Shown here: piece after piece, positions 1 to 9,618 of the stretch | How positions within the stretch are numbered: the first letter of the stretch is position 1 | How the letters are laid out: the number at the start of each line of letters is the position of its first letter | DNA from: Ensifer adhaerens | Lineage (GTDB): Bacteria; Pseudomonadota; Alphaproteobacteria; Rhizobiales; Rhizobiaceae | NCBI RefSeq assembly: GCF_020035535.1 | Contig: NZ_CP083350.1 | Location: 3,134,803 to 3,198,802 of the forward strand | DNA length: 64,000 nt | Direction of reading: 5' to 3' | Notes under the pieces: model-generated | What the model was told of the DNA's origin: nothing | Database searches by the model: none | What the model saw: the letters and a program-made list of their open reading frames with translations, nothing else | Made by a program: the position numbers and the translations under genes

Positions 1-795
1 TTCGTCGCGAGTGATGTATCCGTTGGCGAATGCAATTTCTTCGATGCACGCTATGTTTGTGCCTTGGCGATGCTGGATTACGCGCACAAACTCCGACGCC
101 TCCAAAAGACTATCGTGAGTGCCAGTATCAAGCCACGCGTATCCGCGCGACATAATTTCGACAAAAAGGGCCCCCTGCTCCATGTAGAGTCGATTGAGGT
201 CAGTAATCTCATACTCGCCGCGGCTAGACGGCTGTAACCCCTTTGCCAACTCGACCACTTTATTGTCGTAGAAATAGAGACCAGTTACGGCGAAGCGCGA
301 CTTTGGTTTCTCGGGCTTTTCTTCCAGGCTCAGCGCGTGTCCATCCGTTGCAAGCTCGACAACACCGTAGCGTTCAGGATCGTCGACTTCATAAGCGAAT
401 ACCGTCGCACCACTCTTGCGATGCCGCGCCTTTTCGAGCAGGTCACCTAGACCGGCGCCAAAGAAGATATTGTCCCCGAGCACAAGGGCAACGTTATCGG
501 CACCTATGAATTCTTCACCAATCGTAAATGCCTGCGCGAGCCCTTCGGGTTTGGCCTGTATGGCATATGACATTCGAAGTCCCAAAGATGCGCCATCGCC
601 AAAAAGCCGCTTGTAGCTTTCCAAGTGCTCAGGTGAGGAAATTATCAATATATCCCGAATATCAGCCTGCATCAACACAGACAACGGATAGTAAATCATC
701 GGCTTGTCGTAAACCGGGATTAGCTGCTTATTAATAGCCAGGGTCGCGGGATGGAGGCGCGTACCGGAACCACCTGCGAGAATTATTCCCTTCAT
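1..795 (-). CDS. rfbA: Glucose-1-phosphate thymidylyltransferase, partial (3' end outside window)
   Basis: This enzyme joins glucose-1-phosphate to dTTP, the first step of dTDP-L-rhamnose synthesis in the cytoplasm. The first 265 codons are present and the C-terminus lies beyond the window; the family is usually about 290 residues. The N-terminus reads [16 protein letters not shown], the nucleotide-binding signature of RmlA/RfbA, followed by the sugar-binding stretch [10 protein letters not shown] and later EKPEKPKS. The ATG at 793-795 was chosen because it sits directly before the signature. The gene is last in the order rfbC-rfbB-rfbD-rfbA, 90 bases after rfbD. This stretch looks more AT-rich than the catabolic genes around it, as is common for polysaccharide loci that move between strains. 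Confidence 0.93.
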   Translation of the reverse strand, partial: MKGIILAGGSGTRLHPATLAINKQLIPVYDKPMIYYPLSVLMQADIRDILIISSPEHLESYKRLFGDGASLGLRMSYAIQAKPEGLAQAFTIGEEFIGADNVALVLGDNIFFGAGLGDLLEKARHRKSGATVFAYEVDDPERYGVVELATDGHALSLEEKPEKPKSRFAVTGLYFYDNKVVELAKGLQPSSRGEYEITDLNRLYMEQGALFVEIMSRGYAWLDTGTHDSLLEASEFVRVIQHRQGTNIACIEEIAFANGYITRDE

Positions 796-885
796 ACAAA
801 CCTCTACTCTCTTTTCTCAAAACTGCGCGCAGGCCGATACTATACCGGTGAGATGCAACATAGTTTCGCGTTTTTCTTCCAGTTT

Positions 886-1770
886 TCAGTCAGAAATAGA
901 AGCAAGGACTTGTTGTAATGCAACAGGCCATTCACGCGCTTCGATACCAAAATCCCGCGAAAGCTTTTCGGTCGATAGACGCGAATTCGTGGGGCGTCGG
1001 GCCGGTGTGGGATACTGCTGTGTCGAGATTGCCGTCACGGTCGGGACTACATACCCCGCCTTACTCCGCTGCCGGAATATTTCACATGCAAACTCATGCC
1101 AGGTAGCCTGGCCAGAATTTACAAAGTTGTATGTGCCAACGGGTGCGCCTTCATCCTCGATCAAGCGATGCGCAATCGAAGCTAGAGCCAACGCGATGTC
1201 TGACGCGGCAGTTGGGGAACCAGTTTGGTCGCTAACAACGCTTATCAATGTCCGTTCGCGCCCTAGGCGCAGCATCGTCCTCACAAAATTTGCACCGTGC
1301 GCGCTGTAGACCCAAGCGGTACGCAGAATTATATGTCGTTGGTTTCCGGTCCGAACTGCCTGTTCTCCGGCTTCCTTCGATGCACCATACACTCCCAACG
1401 GCGCGACCGGATCATACTCAACGTAAGGACCACTTTTTGTCCCGTCGAAAACGTAGTCAGTCGACACATGTATGACCGGAATATCCAGCCCCTTAGTCGC
1501 AGCAGCTATCGCCGCGGGCGCCAATGCATTTACTTTCCAAGCAGCCAAGACATCGCTTTCGGCTCGGTCGACAGCCGTATAAGCAGCGGAATTGATGACG
1601 GCCGAAAAGTCACCTGACGCAATATATTGACCGATCGTATCGCACTCAGTGAGATCCAACTCGCTGCGGGTCGGCGCGATCAATTCAACATCGTCGGGCC
1701 AAACGCACCGCAGCAGTTCAGTCCCCACCTGCCCAGTGCCGCCAGTAACCAGTATCCGTCGCTTACTCAT
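886..1770 (-). CDS. rfbD: dTDP-4-dehydrorhamnose reductase
   Basis: This enzyme catalyses the last step of dTDP-L-rhamnose synthesis, the NAD(P)H-dependent reduction of the 4-keto sugar. It is a 294-residue Rossmann-fold short-chain reductase: GGTGQVG lies near the N-terminus, STDYVFDG in the middle, and the catalytic YGASK (YxxxK) follows. The ATG at 1768-1770 ([11 protein letters not shown]) overlaps the rfbB stop by four bases. A longer frame reaches 1824, but the extra 18 residues precede the nucleotide-binding strand and overlap rfbB, so the shorter start was preferred. Its place between rfbB and rfbA fits the usual rml operon. Confidence 0.93.
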   Translation of the reverse strand: MSKRRILVTGGTGQVGTELLRCVWPDDVELIAPTRSELDLTECDTIGQYIASGDFSAVINSAAYTAVDRAESDVLAAWKVNALAPAAIAAATKGLDIPVIHVSTDYVFDGTKSGPYVEYDPVAPLGVYGASKEAGEQAVRTGNQRHIILRTAWVYSAHGANFVRTMLRLGRERTLISVVSDQTGSPTAASDIALALASIAHRLIEDEGAPVGTYNFVNSGQATWHEFACEIFRQRSKAGYVVPTVTAISTQQYPTPARRPTNSRLSTEKLSRDFGIEAREWPVALQQVLASISD

Positions 1771-2822
1771 GTACCCAGCCCTCGTCGTTTGGCGGCCTGG
1801 CTGCGATCGAGAATCTCCGTCCACCAGTCACGGTTGGCCAAGTACCAGGCAACGGTCTTCTCAATTCCACTTTCAAAGCTCTCAAACGGCTTCCAACCAA
1901 GTTCGTTGCCGATCTTGGCTGCGTCGATAGCGTATCTTTGATCGTGGCCGGGGCGATCGGCAACATATGTCAGCTGTTCGGCGTAGGATTGCCTGTCGTC
2001 GCGTGGCTGTAAGCGATCCAGAATTTCACATACCGTCTTCACGACATCGATGTTGCGACGCTCTGAGTTGCCGCCCACGTTGTACGTCTGACCCGGAACC
2101 CCCTTCTCGAACACACATTGCAGGGCTCGCACATGGTCTTCAACGTAGAGCCAGTCGCGTACATTGGTACCGTTGCCGTATACGGGAAGCGGCTCGCCTG
2201 CGAGTGCCTTGACGATCATAAGCGGAATGAGCTTTTCCGGAAAATGATAAGGCCCGTAGTTGTTCGAGCAGTTGGTGATCAGGACGGGCAGACCAAATGT
2301 GTGGCCCCAAGCGGAGACGAGATGGTCCGAGCCTGCCTTGGAAGCGGAATAGGGCGAGCGAGGATCATAGGGTGTAGTTTCAGTGAAGTAACCCGTCTCG
2401 CCGAGTGAACCGAAAACCTCATCCGTCGAGATGTGGTGAAAGCGAAAACTCTGCGCACGATCCGTCGGGAGCTTGCGCCAGTAGTCCAAAGCCGCCGCCA
2501 GCATGGTGTACGTGCCGACCACATTCGTCTGGATGAAGGCACCCGGGCCGTCGATCGACCGATCGACGTGAGATTCGGCAGCAAGATGCGTAATGATGTC
2601 CGGCTGGAAGTCTTCGATGGCGGCCACAACCGTTTGCTCGTCGCAAATATCCCCTTGCCTGAAGCGATATCGCGGGGACGACGCAACGGAAGACAGGGAT
2701 GTCAGCGTACCGGCATAGGTCAGTTTGTCGAAATTCAGCACGTCATGTTCGGCGCTCTCGATAAGATGCCGGACCAGGGCCGATCCAATGAAGCCGGCAC
2801 CGCCGGTAACGAGAATACGCAT
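1767..2822 (-). CDS. rfbB: dTDP-glucose 4,6-dehydratase
   Basis: This NAD-dependent dehydratase converts dTDP-glucose to dTDP-4-keto-6-deoxyglucose. It has 351 residues, normal for RmlB. GGAGFIG sits at the N-terminus for NAD binding. STDEVFG carries the catalytic Thr-Asp-Glu triad, [10 protein letters not shown] carries the Tyr-Lys pair, and [18 protein letters not shown] is a typical RmlB stretch. The stop overlaps the rfbD start by four bases and the start is 17 bases after the rfbC stop, so the genes are almost certainly co-transcribed and translationally coupled. Confidence 0.95.
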   Translation of the reverse strand: MRILVTGGAGFIGSALVRHLIESAEHDVLNFDKLTYAGTLTSLSSVASSPRYRFRQGDICDEQTVVAAIEDFQPDIITHLAAESHVDRSIDGPGAFIQTNVVGTYTMLAAALDYWRKLPTDRAQSFRFHHISTDEVFGSLGETGYFTETTPYDPRSPYSASKAGSDHLVSAWGHTFGLPVLITNCSNNYGPYHFPEKLIPLMIVKALAGEPLPVYGNGTNVRDWLYVEDHVRALQCVFEKGVPGQTYNVGGNSERRNIDVVKTVCEILDRLQPRDDRQSYAEQLTYVADRPGHDQRYAIDAAKIGNELGWKPFESFESGIEKTVAWYLANRDWWTEILDRSQAAKRRGLGT

Positions 2823-2839
2823 GATCAGTCCTTTCAGAT

Positions 2840-3412
2840 CTAAACCTCGACGAGTTCGAGCGGCACCCCGTCGTAGGAGAAGGGGCTGTCGAAATCACGC
2901 AGGAGCGGCTGGCGCCCATCCTTGGGGCTCAGGAGCGGCTCAACGCCTTGCGGCAAGGGCCACTCGATTCCGATCTGAGGATCGTTCCAGAAAATGCCGC
3001 CATCATTCTCCGGAGAATAGAGATTAGAAACCTTATATGTGACCTCTGTCGAAGGTTCGAGCGTCACGAAACCGTGTGCGAACCCGACGGGGACGTATAG
3101 TTGGTTGCCGTTCTCCGCTGAAAGTTCGGCGCCGACCCAACGTCCAAATGTCGGGGAGGCTCGACGTATGTCGACAGCGACATCGAAGATCCGACCGCGG
3201 ATGCATCGAACGAGCTTAGCTTGTTCGAAAGGAGGAGTCTGAAAATGCAGCCCCCTCAGAGTTCCAACAGGAACGGAAAGAGAATGGTTATCCTGAATGA
3301 AGCGATCGTCGATACCGTAACCTGAGAAAATCTTCTCGTTGTAAACTTCGGAGAACCACCCCCTATCGTCACCGAAACGCTTCGGACGAAGCAACACAAC
3401 CTTGGAAGTCAT
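2840..3412 (-). CDS. rfbC: dTDP-4-dehydrorhamnose 3,5-epimerase
   Basis: This cupin-fold epimerase acts at C3 and C5 of the 4-keto sugar. At 190 residues it is close to the usual 180-190. RGWFSEVYN near the N-terminus, GTLRGLHFQ with the catalytic His, and the VPVGFAHGF segment with its conserved His are RmlC hallmarks. The ATG at 3410-3412 (MTSKVV) was chosen; an in-frame TTG two codons upstream is possible but less likely. It is the first of the four rml genes here and follows two glycosyltransferase genes on the same strand. Confidence 0.94.
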   Translation of the reverse strand: MTSKVVLLRPKRFGDDRGWFSEVYNEKIFSGYGIDDRFIQDNHSLSVPVGTLRGLHFQTPPFEQAKLVRCIRGRIFDVAVDIRRASPTFGRWVGAELSAENGNQLYVPVGFAHGFVTLEPSTEVTYKVSNLYSPENDGGIFWNDPQIGIEWPLPQGVEPLLSPKDGRQPLLRDFDSPFSYDGVPLELVEV

Positions 3413-3473
3413 TGGCAATACCCTGCATGCAGAAACCGAGGGCCATCAGCCCAGCGAATACACAACGGCGCAT

Positions 3474-4577
3474 CTACGCCTGCCGCTGCTTAAAGACCTC
3501 AAGACCCGTATCCGCTGACGAGGTCATTTGCAATACTGCTCGGTGCGTTGCAACTGCAACCCTCCGACGCAACTTCAAATCATCAACAAGTTGTACGACG
3601 GTACGGCACCAATCATCTACGGCATAGCGCATTCGCAACTCACCTCGGTCATTGGAGGAGCCATATGCGAGGCCATCGGAGAACACACCTGCCGCCCGAA
3701 ATCGCGCCACGTCAATGCGTTTCGTTGGGGCGCGGCTGTCGTTGACGTGAGTTGGCGCCAGCGGCACGAGCATGATGTCAATACGCCGATGGCTCGCGTC
3801 GGCCAAATACTCCGTCCAAGGCATCGGTTCTCGAATCTGCACGCGCTCGAGGCCCTGCCAGATTCCTCTCGCTCGCCGGTCGGCAAACACCTCAAATCGA
3901 ACTTGCGGGCGTTCACGCAAAACCTCCGCAATAATCGGCCGGAGGAATCGATGCTCCTCAAGGTGTACCGCGGTCGCGTGATAGGCGATCAGAACCTCCC
4001 GGTTCGCCGGATCAAGCGTTTCAACATCATCGTTTGCGCTCAACCAAAGCGATTTTGGGGGCGCCGGCGGCAACACTGTGGCCTTTGCCTCCTTCAGGCG
4101 AGACGCAAGGTGTGGCGTGGAGGCCCAAACGATATCCAAATGCCTGTTCAGGCGGCTAAGCGGCCAAAGAGCGCGATACCAAAGGAACAGCCGGTAGAAA
4201 AAATCAGCGTCTCTACCGGTCACGACAGCAGGGATGTCGTCGTCGAGGAACAAACCCACACCAGAGAGACGTTCCGCATTGCTCTCGATCCAGCGCAGGA
4301 TAGACGGCGATGCGTAGCGGCAAATGATGACGAAGGCCCCGTCGGCATCCACGGGCGGCGTTTCGCGACCGCGGATGTCGGCCACCTGATACGGTGGCAT
4401 GTCTGGCGCTTCAAGACGCGCGGCGAGGTAGTAGTCGAAGGTGGGGTTCGGTATCCGCCCGAAGACGATGATCCGCTTCACCGGCTGCCTTGGACGACCG
4501 GTGGCCTCCTCCCGCAGCCGCGGCTGAGGCAGCCGCCGCTCGATCCAGCGGGCCATCCGTTCACGCAAGCGGCTCAA
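3474..4577 (-). CDS. Putative glycosyltransferase (GT-B/GT4-like)
   Basis: A 367-residue cytoplasmic protein that probably transfers a sugar during surface polysaccharide assembly. I see no definitive catalytic signature, but the layout is GT-B-like: an N-terminal IIVFGRIPN strand, a middle DIVWASTPHLASRL segment typical of glycosyltransferase family 4 linkers, and a C-terminal half with AYHATAVH and VPLAPTHVNDSRAPTKRIDVA. The last resembles the nucleotide-sugar site region, where such enzymes carry a conserved acidic or proline-rich loop. Its start overlaps the upstream glycosyltransferase stop by four bases, and rfbC follows after 61 bases. Rhamnose is the obvious candidate donor given the neighbours, but this is inference. 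Confidence 0.7.
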   Translation of the reverse strand: MSRLRERMARWIERRLPQPRLREEATGRPRQPVKRIIVFGRIPNPTFDYYLAARLEAPDMPPYQVADIRGRETPPVDADGAFVIICRYASPSILRWIESNAERLSGVGLFLDDDIPAVVTGRDADFFYRLFLWYRALWPLSRLNRHLDIVWASTPHLASRLKEAKATVLPPAPPKSLWLSANDDVETLDPANREVLIAYHATAVHLEEHRFLRPIIAEVLRERPQVRFEVFADRRARGIWQGLERVQIREPMPWTEYLADASHRRIDIMLVPLAPTHVNDSRAPTKRIDVARFRAAGVFSDGLAYGSSNDRGELRMRYAVDDWCRTVVQLVDDLKLRRRVAVATHRAVLQMTSSADTGLEVFKQRQA

Positions 4578-6565
4578 GCGCTCGACCTCGCGGCAAGAGT
4601 TCTCGGATGCGCTTCGAGAACGAATTCTTCGCCAATGAGCGAGAGGTTCGGGTTGTAGTAGGGGTCGGCTTTCAACGTATCGCTCCAGCGCTCATGCATG
4701 GCTCGCTCCTCCCCCGCAAAGCGCTGAAGCTTCTGCGGCGTATCGTCGGCGCCGCGCGAGACGCTCTCTCTATGCAACATCGTCGCCGCCGGCGTCCACA
4801 CAATACGCAAGCCTGCTTCTCGTAGTCTCAGGCAGTAGTCCACATCGTTGAACGCAACTGTCAGCTTCCGCTCGTCCATGCCGCCGAGGCGGTGCCATAG
4901 ATCCTTGCGTGTCAACAGACAGGCCGCGGTCACGGCCGACATATCACGACGTTGGCTCAGAAGCCCTTTGTCACCGTCGCCCTTCGGGTCGAGAAAGTGG
5001 AAGCTGTGGCGCGCGACTGTCCCTGCACCGAGCGTCACGCCGCCATGCTGGACGAACCCATCCGGAAACAGCAGCAAATTTCCTGCAGCGCCGACCGTCG
5101 GATCATCGAGTTCACCTGCCAGGTATTCGAGCCAATGGCAATCAATCGGCTCAACATCATTGTTCAACAAGAGGATGAGGTCATGTCGGGCGGCATCGAC
5201 GCCGACATTGCAGGCGCGGGAAAAATTGAAACCCCCGGCAAGAGGTATGCGACGGATGCGTCCCGACTGCTCATACAGAGAGAACAAGGCCAGCGTGGCT
5301 GGTTCGGCGCTATCATTGTCGATGACGATGACGTCAAGGTCCGCCGGTGCCGTGTTCTCGAAGAGACCTTTGAGACAGGCCTCAAGCAAGTCGGCCCTGT
5401 CGCGCGTCGGAATGATGACGCTGACGGCAGGGCGCTCGCGTTTGGGCTGAACGATGGTGTCGCGACGGTCGCTCCGACGGCAAGATGATCCCTGATGCAG
5501 CAGCACTCTCGGCAGATGCATGATCGCTCCGGACGACACCTGCGCCATCGCGATGACAATTTCGGGTGTGGTTGCGCATTCCGGAGAAACGCCATCTGGG
5601 ATGCAGGCCAGGCGAAGAAGGGCACCTTCCAGGGGAAGCCATCCGGAGCGGGCGAGTGGCTCATTCCAGGCTGGCTTGAAGAAAGGGGCAACACGCGCGC
5701 CGTGGGAGTCCATCTGATCTTCGTCACAGTAGACGACCGCGACATCCCTAGAGAATGCAAATGGACGCGCCAATCGCTCCAGGGCCTTTGGGGCGACGCG
5801 CATTCCTGCCGGAAGCCGTAGCCATAAGAGGTCGTCGCTCGCCTCGCCTCGCTCCAACACCTGTTCGATCTCTGCCGGATGCGCCTCTTGGAAGTCTCGC
5901 CACGTCTGGCTTTCGAGCGACTGTCTGGTCTGCGCAACCGCGGCTGCATCGGCGCCTTCAATAGAGACGAGGATCCGCGGCCTTCGCGGCCACGTGTGCG
6001 CATCATCTCCCGTTTCGTTCGCCTCCGCCAACGCTTGGGCTTCGACCCAATCGCTGTAGTCGGGGGCGGAAAGGGCGTCGCATTGCCGAACGAACCGAAA
6101 CTCGGCTCCTTTTCTGTTGCCCGCGAGGAACAGTCTTACAATCTGCAAGAACGCCAGGGTACGACGGAATGCGATCAGGAGCGCCGCCTCTGTGAGAGAC
6201 AGACGTCGGATCTTGATCTGCGGCTCTGTGCTTGCTGAAGCGTTTGCAGTCGCGATGTCTGGCAGCAATGACACTGCCTCAAGCTGCACCGGCGTCCAAC
6301 CATAGAAGCGCCCCCGCCCCCGCCGATCGAGCAGGAAGGAACGGAAGACCGCACCAGGGGTTCTATCGCGACGCTTGAACGCAAGCTGCGGCCGGCAACC
6401 GAGGCGGTTGTCGGGATCGCAGACCGAAAGCGTGATCGGTCGATCCGCATAGTGCGTGGCGCCACGCCTCAATGCGACTTCGATTTCGTCATGAGATGGC
6501 TCGACCATCTGCTCCAATCCATCGCCGCCTGGCGGGTATTCAGTTCCTAGTCGAGCCATTGCCAT
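4574..6565 (-). CDS. Large glycosyltransferase with C-terminal GT2 domain
   Basis: A 663-residue protein with a clear C-terminal family 2 glycosyltransferase domain (about residues 380-600). It starts with VSVIIPTRDRADLLEACL, has LILLLNNDVEP as the metal and nucleotide-sugar motif, and contains GGMDERKLTVAFNDVDYC, the ED-type acceptor region of rhamnosyltransferase-like GT2 enzymes. Around residues 200-330 a second, degenerate GT2-like section carries VVYCDEDQMDS and FFKPAWNEP, as in two-part O-antigen transferases. The first 200 residues are unassigned. It shares a four-base overlap with the next glycosyltransferase. It begins only 31 bases after the upstream hydroxylase stop on the same strand, with no terminator visible, so read-through from that operon is possible. 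Rhamnan or O-antigen assembly is likely. Confidence 0.85.
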   Translation of the reverse strand: MAMARLGTEYPPGGDGLEQMVEPSHDEIEVALRRGATHYADRPITLSVCDPDNRLGCRPQLAFKRRDRTPGAVFRSFLLDRRGRGRFYGWTPVQLEAVSLLPDIATANASASTEPQIKIRRLSLTEAALLIAFRRTLAFLQIVRLFLAGNRKGAEFRFVRQCDALSAPDYSDWVEAQALAEANETGDDAHTWPRRPRILVSIEGADAAAVAQTRQSLESQTWRDFQEAHPAEIEQVLERGEASDDLLWLRLPAGMRVAPKALERLARPFAFSRDVAVVYCDEDQMDSHGARVAPFFKPAWNEPLARSGWLPLEGALLRLACIPDGVSPECATTPEIVIAMAQVSSGAIMHLPRVLLHQGSSCRRSDRRDTIVQPKRERPAVSVIIPTRDRADLLEACLKGLFENTAPADLDVIVIDNDSAEPATLALFSLYEQSGRIRRIPLAGGFNFSRACNVGVDAARHDLILLLNNDVEPIDCHWLEYLAGELDDPTVGAAGNLLLFPDGFVQHGGVTLGAGTVARHSFHFLDPKGDGDKGLLSQRRDMSAVTAACLLTRKDLWHRLGGMDERKLTVAFNDVDYCLRLREAGLRIVWTPAATMLHRESVSRGADDTPQKLQRFAGEERAMHERWSDTLKADPYYNPNLSLIGEEFVLEAHPRTLAARSSA

Positions 6566-6596
6566 CGCAGAAAAATGGATTGGAGCGCAAGCCGCC

Positions 6597-7409
6597 TTAG
6601 TCGGCAGCGGAGGTCTCAGCCGCTCCCGTCACGTTCGACGCCCTACGCAAATTGAGCGCCGGCGCCTCACCTTCAAACGCCTCCACCCGCCGATCATAGT
6701 TCGGCGCGACCGTTCCCATCAGGCGGTCCCAGAACGAAAAATAGTTCGCATAGTTGTATTTGAACTCGGCGTGGTGCTGGTCGTGATAGGTCGTGCAAAG
6801 CATCGGCCAAGGGTGTCGTGCGGTACGTGAGGCGAAATATTCGAAGCCCGCGTGGCCGAAGGTGCCGTTGATCTGGTCGAACAGCCGGTGCGCCAGAAGA
6901 ATGATCGGCGGGAACGGCACCAGGAAGGTGATCACGGCGTAATAGCCCTGCGACAACGCCGTATCCACAAGACCAATCGAATCGTTGCTCCACACAGTCG
7001 GCGCGACGCTTCGATGATGGAGCAGGTGATACTTGTAGAAGGCCTTGGTGTGCAGCAGCCGGTGGGCAAAGTAGAACCAGGCGTCGAACAGCACCATGCA
7101 GAGCACGAAGAGCGGGACGGCCGTCCACCAGCTGAAATCCCAGGGCGAAAACAAGGTCCAGCCCTGGTGCTGTGCGAAGAGGCCGATTGCGACGGACGTG
7201 CAGGTGACAAGGATCGAGGCCATGCTCTGGCGGATTTCGATGGCCTTGCGCTTCTCCCCGCGTCGCCCCTTCTGGATGCGACGATGGGGATTGCGGTCGT
7301 TGAGCCAGGTGATGCAATAGCCAAGAATGAAATAGACCAGCACCGTTGCCGCGTAGATGACGCCCAGCAAGGCAACAAAGGTGAGGCTGTCCTCGAGAAG
7401 AACGCTCAA
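6597..7409 (-). CDS. Sterol desaturase/fatty acid hydroxylase family membrane protein
   Basis: A 270-residue integral membrane di-iron enzyme. Several hydrophobic segments alternate with histidine clusters of the fatty acid hydroxylase superfamily: HRLLHTKAFYKYHLLHH near residues 125-142, and TTYHDQHHAEFKYNYANYF with FWDRLMGT near 215-242. Members hydroxylate or desaturate lipids or other hydrophobic substrates using O2 and an electron donor. It lies 82 bases after the PanB-like gene on the same strand as the MocD/E/F-like genes, so the ferredoxin/reductase pair upstream could feed it electrons. The substrate cannot be told from the sequence: membrane lipid, hopanoid or carotenoid are all possible. 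Confidence 0.85.
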   Translation of the reverse strand: MSVLLEDSLTFVALLGVIYAATVLVYFILGYCITWLNDRNPHRRIQKGRRGEKRKAIEIRQSMASILVTCTSVAIGLFAQHQGWTLFSPWDFSWWTAVPLFVLCMVLFDAWFYFAHRLLHTKAFYKYHLLHHRSVAPTVWSNDSIGLVDTALSQGYYAVITFLVPFPPIILLAHRLFDQINGTFGHAGFEYFASRTARHPWPMLCTTYHDQHHAEFKYNYANYFSFWDRLMGTVAPNYDRRVEAFEGEAPALNLRRASNVTGAAETSAAD

Positions 7410-7491
7410 ATCGAAATCCGCTGTAGAGAGGGAGGTTCAGATGGTGGATGGACTATATCAACCGCCCTCCCCGACGCAAGCGCGTCCGGAG

Positions 7492-8289
7492 CTAATTGCG
7501 TTCCAGCTCCGTCAGGAACGCCTTCAACTCGCTTTGATCAATGCTCACGAGATGCCGCTGCTCCGGATAGGCGCCCGATCGAACGTCTTCGGCAAATTCG
7601 GTAAACGCCCCAATCCGTTCCCGCTGAAGGCGATCATTTTCCGCAGCGAAGTTGCGGTAGGTCTTGGCGTGGCGCGGCACGTGGCCACGGTTGCTGCCGA
7701 GCACGTCGTCGGCAAACAGATATTGGGCGTCGCAGCCTGCCCCCGCCCCCATCGACAGCATCAGCATGGAGGTTCGGGCACTGATTGCCGCTGCGACGTC
7801 GCCGGGAACGACCTCAATTTCGGCGGCAAAGGCTCCAGCCGCTTCCAGCGCCTTTACCTGCCTCCAGATATCGACCGCGCTTGCCGCCGTCTTGCCGACG
7901 GCCCTAAACCCACCGGTCCAGGTGGCCTTGGAGGGAATAAGGCCGACATGGCCGCAAACCGGAATACCCTCCTCCCGCATGCGCCGAACGGTCGAAAGGC
8001 CCGCGGCGCAATAGACGGCATCGCCGCCGGCCTTCAGCGCCTTGAATGCCGCCCGGATGTATTCTTCCGCCGAAACGTAGTCGCCATATTCGAGACCGGG
8101 AAACGCAAAACAGGTCGGCGCCGCTTCGCGAAACTGCGGCCCCAAAAGCGCTGGCGGTACGGAAACGAGGTCTATGCCGGCTGCCTCGGCCGCTTCTGCC
8201 TCGTTGAGCGTTTCAACACGCAACATAGTGAGCTGCCGCTTGCCCTTCATCGAAAGGAGGTCGGCAACAGTCGGGCGGCGGCTTTTCAT
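7492..8289 (-). CDS. PanB-fold paralogue (ketopantoate hydroxymethyltransferase-like) without the metal ligands
   Basis: A 265-residue TIM-barrel protein of the PanB family. Conserved family landmarks are IPVCGHVGLIPS (about 109-120), IEVVPGDVAA (about 158-167) with the Glu corresponding to the E. coli PanB base Glu181, MGAGAGCDAQYLFADDVLG, and GHVPRHAKTY. Aligning by eye, the residues that bind Mg2+ and ketopantoate in E. coli PanB (Asp45, Asp84, Lys112, Glu114) are replaced here. VSVPPALLG stands for the Asp45 loop, Gly for Asp84, and DAVYCAAG for the Lys-x-Glu strand. It therefore probably does not make ketopantoate. It sits between the MocF-like reductase and a membrane hydroxylase, so a role in that oxidative pathway is likely. 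GGAGCC precedes the ATG. Confidence 0.85.
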   Translation of the reverse strand: MKSRRPTVADLLSMKGKRQLTMLRVETLNEAEAAEAAGIDLVSVPPALLGPQFREAAPTCFAFPGLEYGDYVSAEEYIRAAFKALKAGGDAVYCAAGLSTVRRMREEGIPVCGHVGLIPSKATWTGGFRAVGKTAASAVDIWRQVKALEAAGAFAAEIEVVPGDVAAAISARTSMLMLSMGAGAGCDAQYLFADDVLGSNRGHVPRHAKTYRNFAAENDRLQRERIGAFTEFAEDVRSGAYPEQRHLVSIDQSELKAFLTELERN

Positions 8290-8342
8290 GAGAAGGCTCC
8301 GATATCAATAACGAAGGTGAGATGTAGAAGGCCGCTCTCGCT

Positions 8343-9569
8343 CTATGCGGCGAGCAAGGCCTTGAGTTTGGTTTCCGGTGAAACGAGCGCCTGGGGATCG
8401 GGTCGTTTTCCGGCCGCGATCAACATTTCCGCCAACCGGATATCGCGCGCGACCGCATTGCCGTGCCCGATTCCGGAGGCGGCCAGCAGGCGGCCGGTAT
8501 CGTCGAGATGGAATAGAATGAAGGCGCCGTCTGCGAGATCGCGCCGCACCGTCACCGACGCGCCATCGGCAAGGCCGGCAATCTGCAATGTCAGGTCATA
8601 TTGGTCGGACCAGAACCACGGCACGCTGGTGATCGTCTCTTCGGCGCCAAGCAGATTGCCGGCGACCAGCGTTCCCTGGTCCTGTGCATTTCGCCAGGCT
8701 TCGAGGCGGACCCGGCGATCGCCATAGTGACAAAGCGGATAGGAGCAGCAATCACCTGCAGCGAATATATCGGGATCCGAGGTCCGGAGCTTCGCATCCA
8801 CGGCGATACCATTGTCGACCATGAGGCCGGCGGCTTCTGCCAGTTCCGTATTCGGCGCGGCACCAATGCCAACGACCAGGAAATCGGCGTCGACCGATTG
8901 CCCGTTCGCAAGTGTTATACGCACACTGCTTTCATCAGCGTCGATTTGATCGATTTTCGTATGGCAACGTATGTCAACGCCTTCGGTGCTGTGGCGGTCG
9001 GCGACGATGGTTGCGATCTCGGCCGGCACGCCGCGCGAAAGGATCCGGGGCAGCCCTTCGATCAGGACGACGTCAGCTCCGAGTCCGCGTGCCGTTGCCG
9101 CGAGTTCGAGGCCAATGAATCCGCCGCCGATGATGGCAAGCTTCCGACCGGGCAGAAGCTCGCGGCGGATCTCCTCGGCGTCCACGTGGGTTCTGAGCGT
9201 TCGGACGCGGCGCGACACATCGTCGATTCCGGGGATCGTCCGTGCTCGTGCGCCGGTGGCCAGCAACAGTCGGCCGTAAGGGATGCTGCCTCCGTCGAGG
9301 AGTTCGACGCGCTTGGCGACACGGTCGATTGCCTTGACTGGCGTGTCGGTCCGCACGTCGATCCCCGAGGTTGCATAGCGCTCGGCGTCCGCAACATATT
9401 TCGGTTGAACCTCGTGACGGAGACCGTCCTTCGAAAGCGGCGGCCTTTCATAGGGAAGATACGGCTCAGCACCGATCAACGTGATTGACCCTTGGCAGCC
9501 CTTTTCCCGCAGGGCGAAGGCGGCTCTCGCGCCACATTCGCCGGCGCCAACGATGACTATTCCACCCAT
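8343..9569 (-). CDS. mocF: NAD(P)H ferredoxin reductase, MocF-like
   Basis: A 408-residue FAD enzyme of the rubredoxin/ferredoxin reductase family. GAGECGARAAFALREKG at the N-terminus binds FAD, YLPYERPPLSKDGL is characteristic of oxygenase-linked reductases, IIGGGFIGLELAATA (about residue 147) binds NAD(P)H, and SDPDIFAAGDCC near residue 270 closes the second FAD site. It should pass electrons to the Rieske protein encoded 49 bases upstream, which would feed the MocD-like oxygenase. A GGGAGG ribosome site precedes the ATG at 9567-9569. The order oxygenase-ferredoxin-reductase matches the mocDEF arrangement known from rhizopine-degrading rhizobia. The symbol is assigned by context and is tentative. 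Confidence 0.85.
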   Translation of the reverse strand: MGGIVIVGAGECGARAAFALREKGCQGSITLIGAEPYLPYERPPLSKDGLRHEVQPKYVADAERYATSGIDVRTDTPVKAIDRVAKRVELLDGGSIPYGRLLLATGARARTIPGIDDVSRRVRTLRTHVDAEEIRRELLPGRKLAIIGGGFIGLELAATARGLGADVVLIEGLPRILSRGVPAEIATIVADRHSTEGVDIRCHTKIDQIDADESSVRITLANGQSVDADFLVVGIGAAPNTELAEAAGLMVDNGIAVDAKLRTSDPDIFAAGDCCSYPLCHYGDRRVRLEAWRNAQDQGTLVAGNLLGAEETITSVPWFWSDQYDLTLQIAGLADGASVTVRRDLADGAFILFHLDDTGRLLAASGIGHGNAVARDIRLAEMLIAAGKRPDPQALVSPETKLKALLAA

Positions 9570-9618
9570 TTCAACCTCCCTGGCCGTTCTCTTTGAGCTG
9601 TTCGTGTCGAAGCCGCGA

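Noticed and set aside
3528..4658. Plus-strand open frame of 376 codons
   Set aside because: It is the opposite strand of a glycosyltransferase gene, has no family motifs and is Arg/His-biased as expected of a shadow frame.
7357..8727. Plus-strand open frame of 456 codons
   Set aside because: It spans the reverse of the PanB-like gene and part of the reductase gene; those genes have clear motifs and this frame has none.
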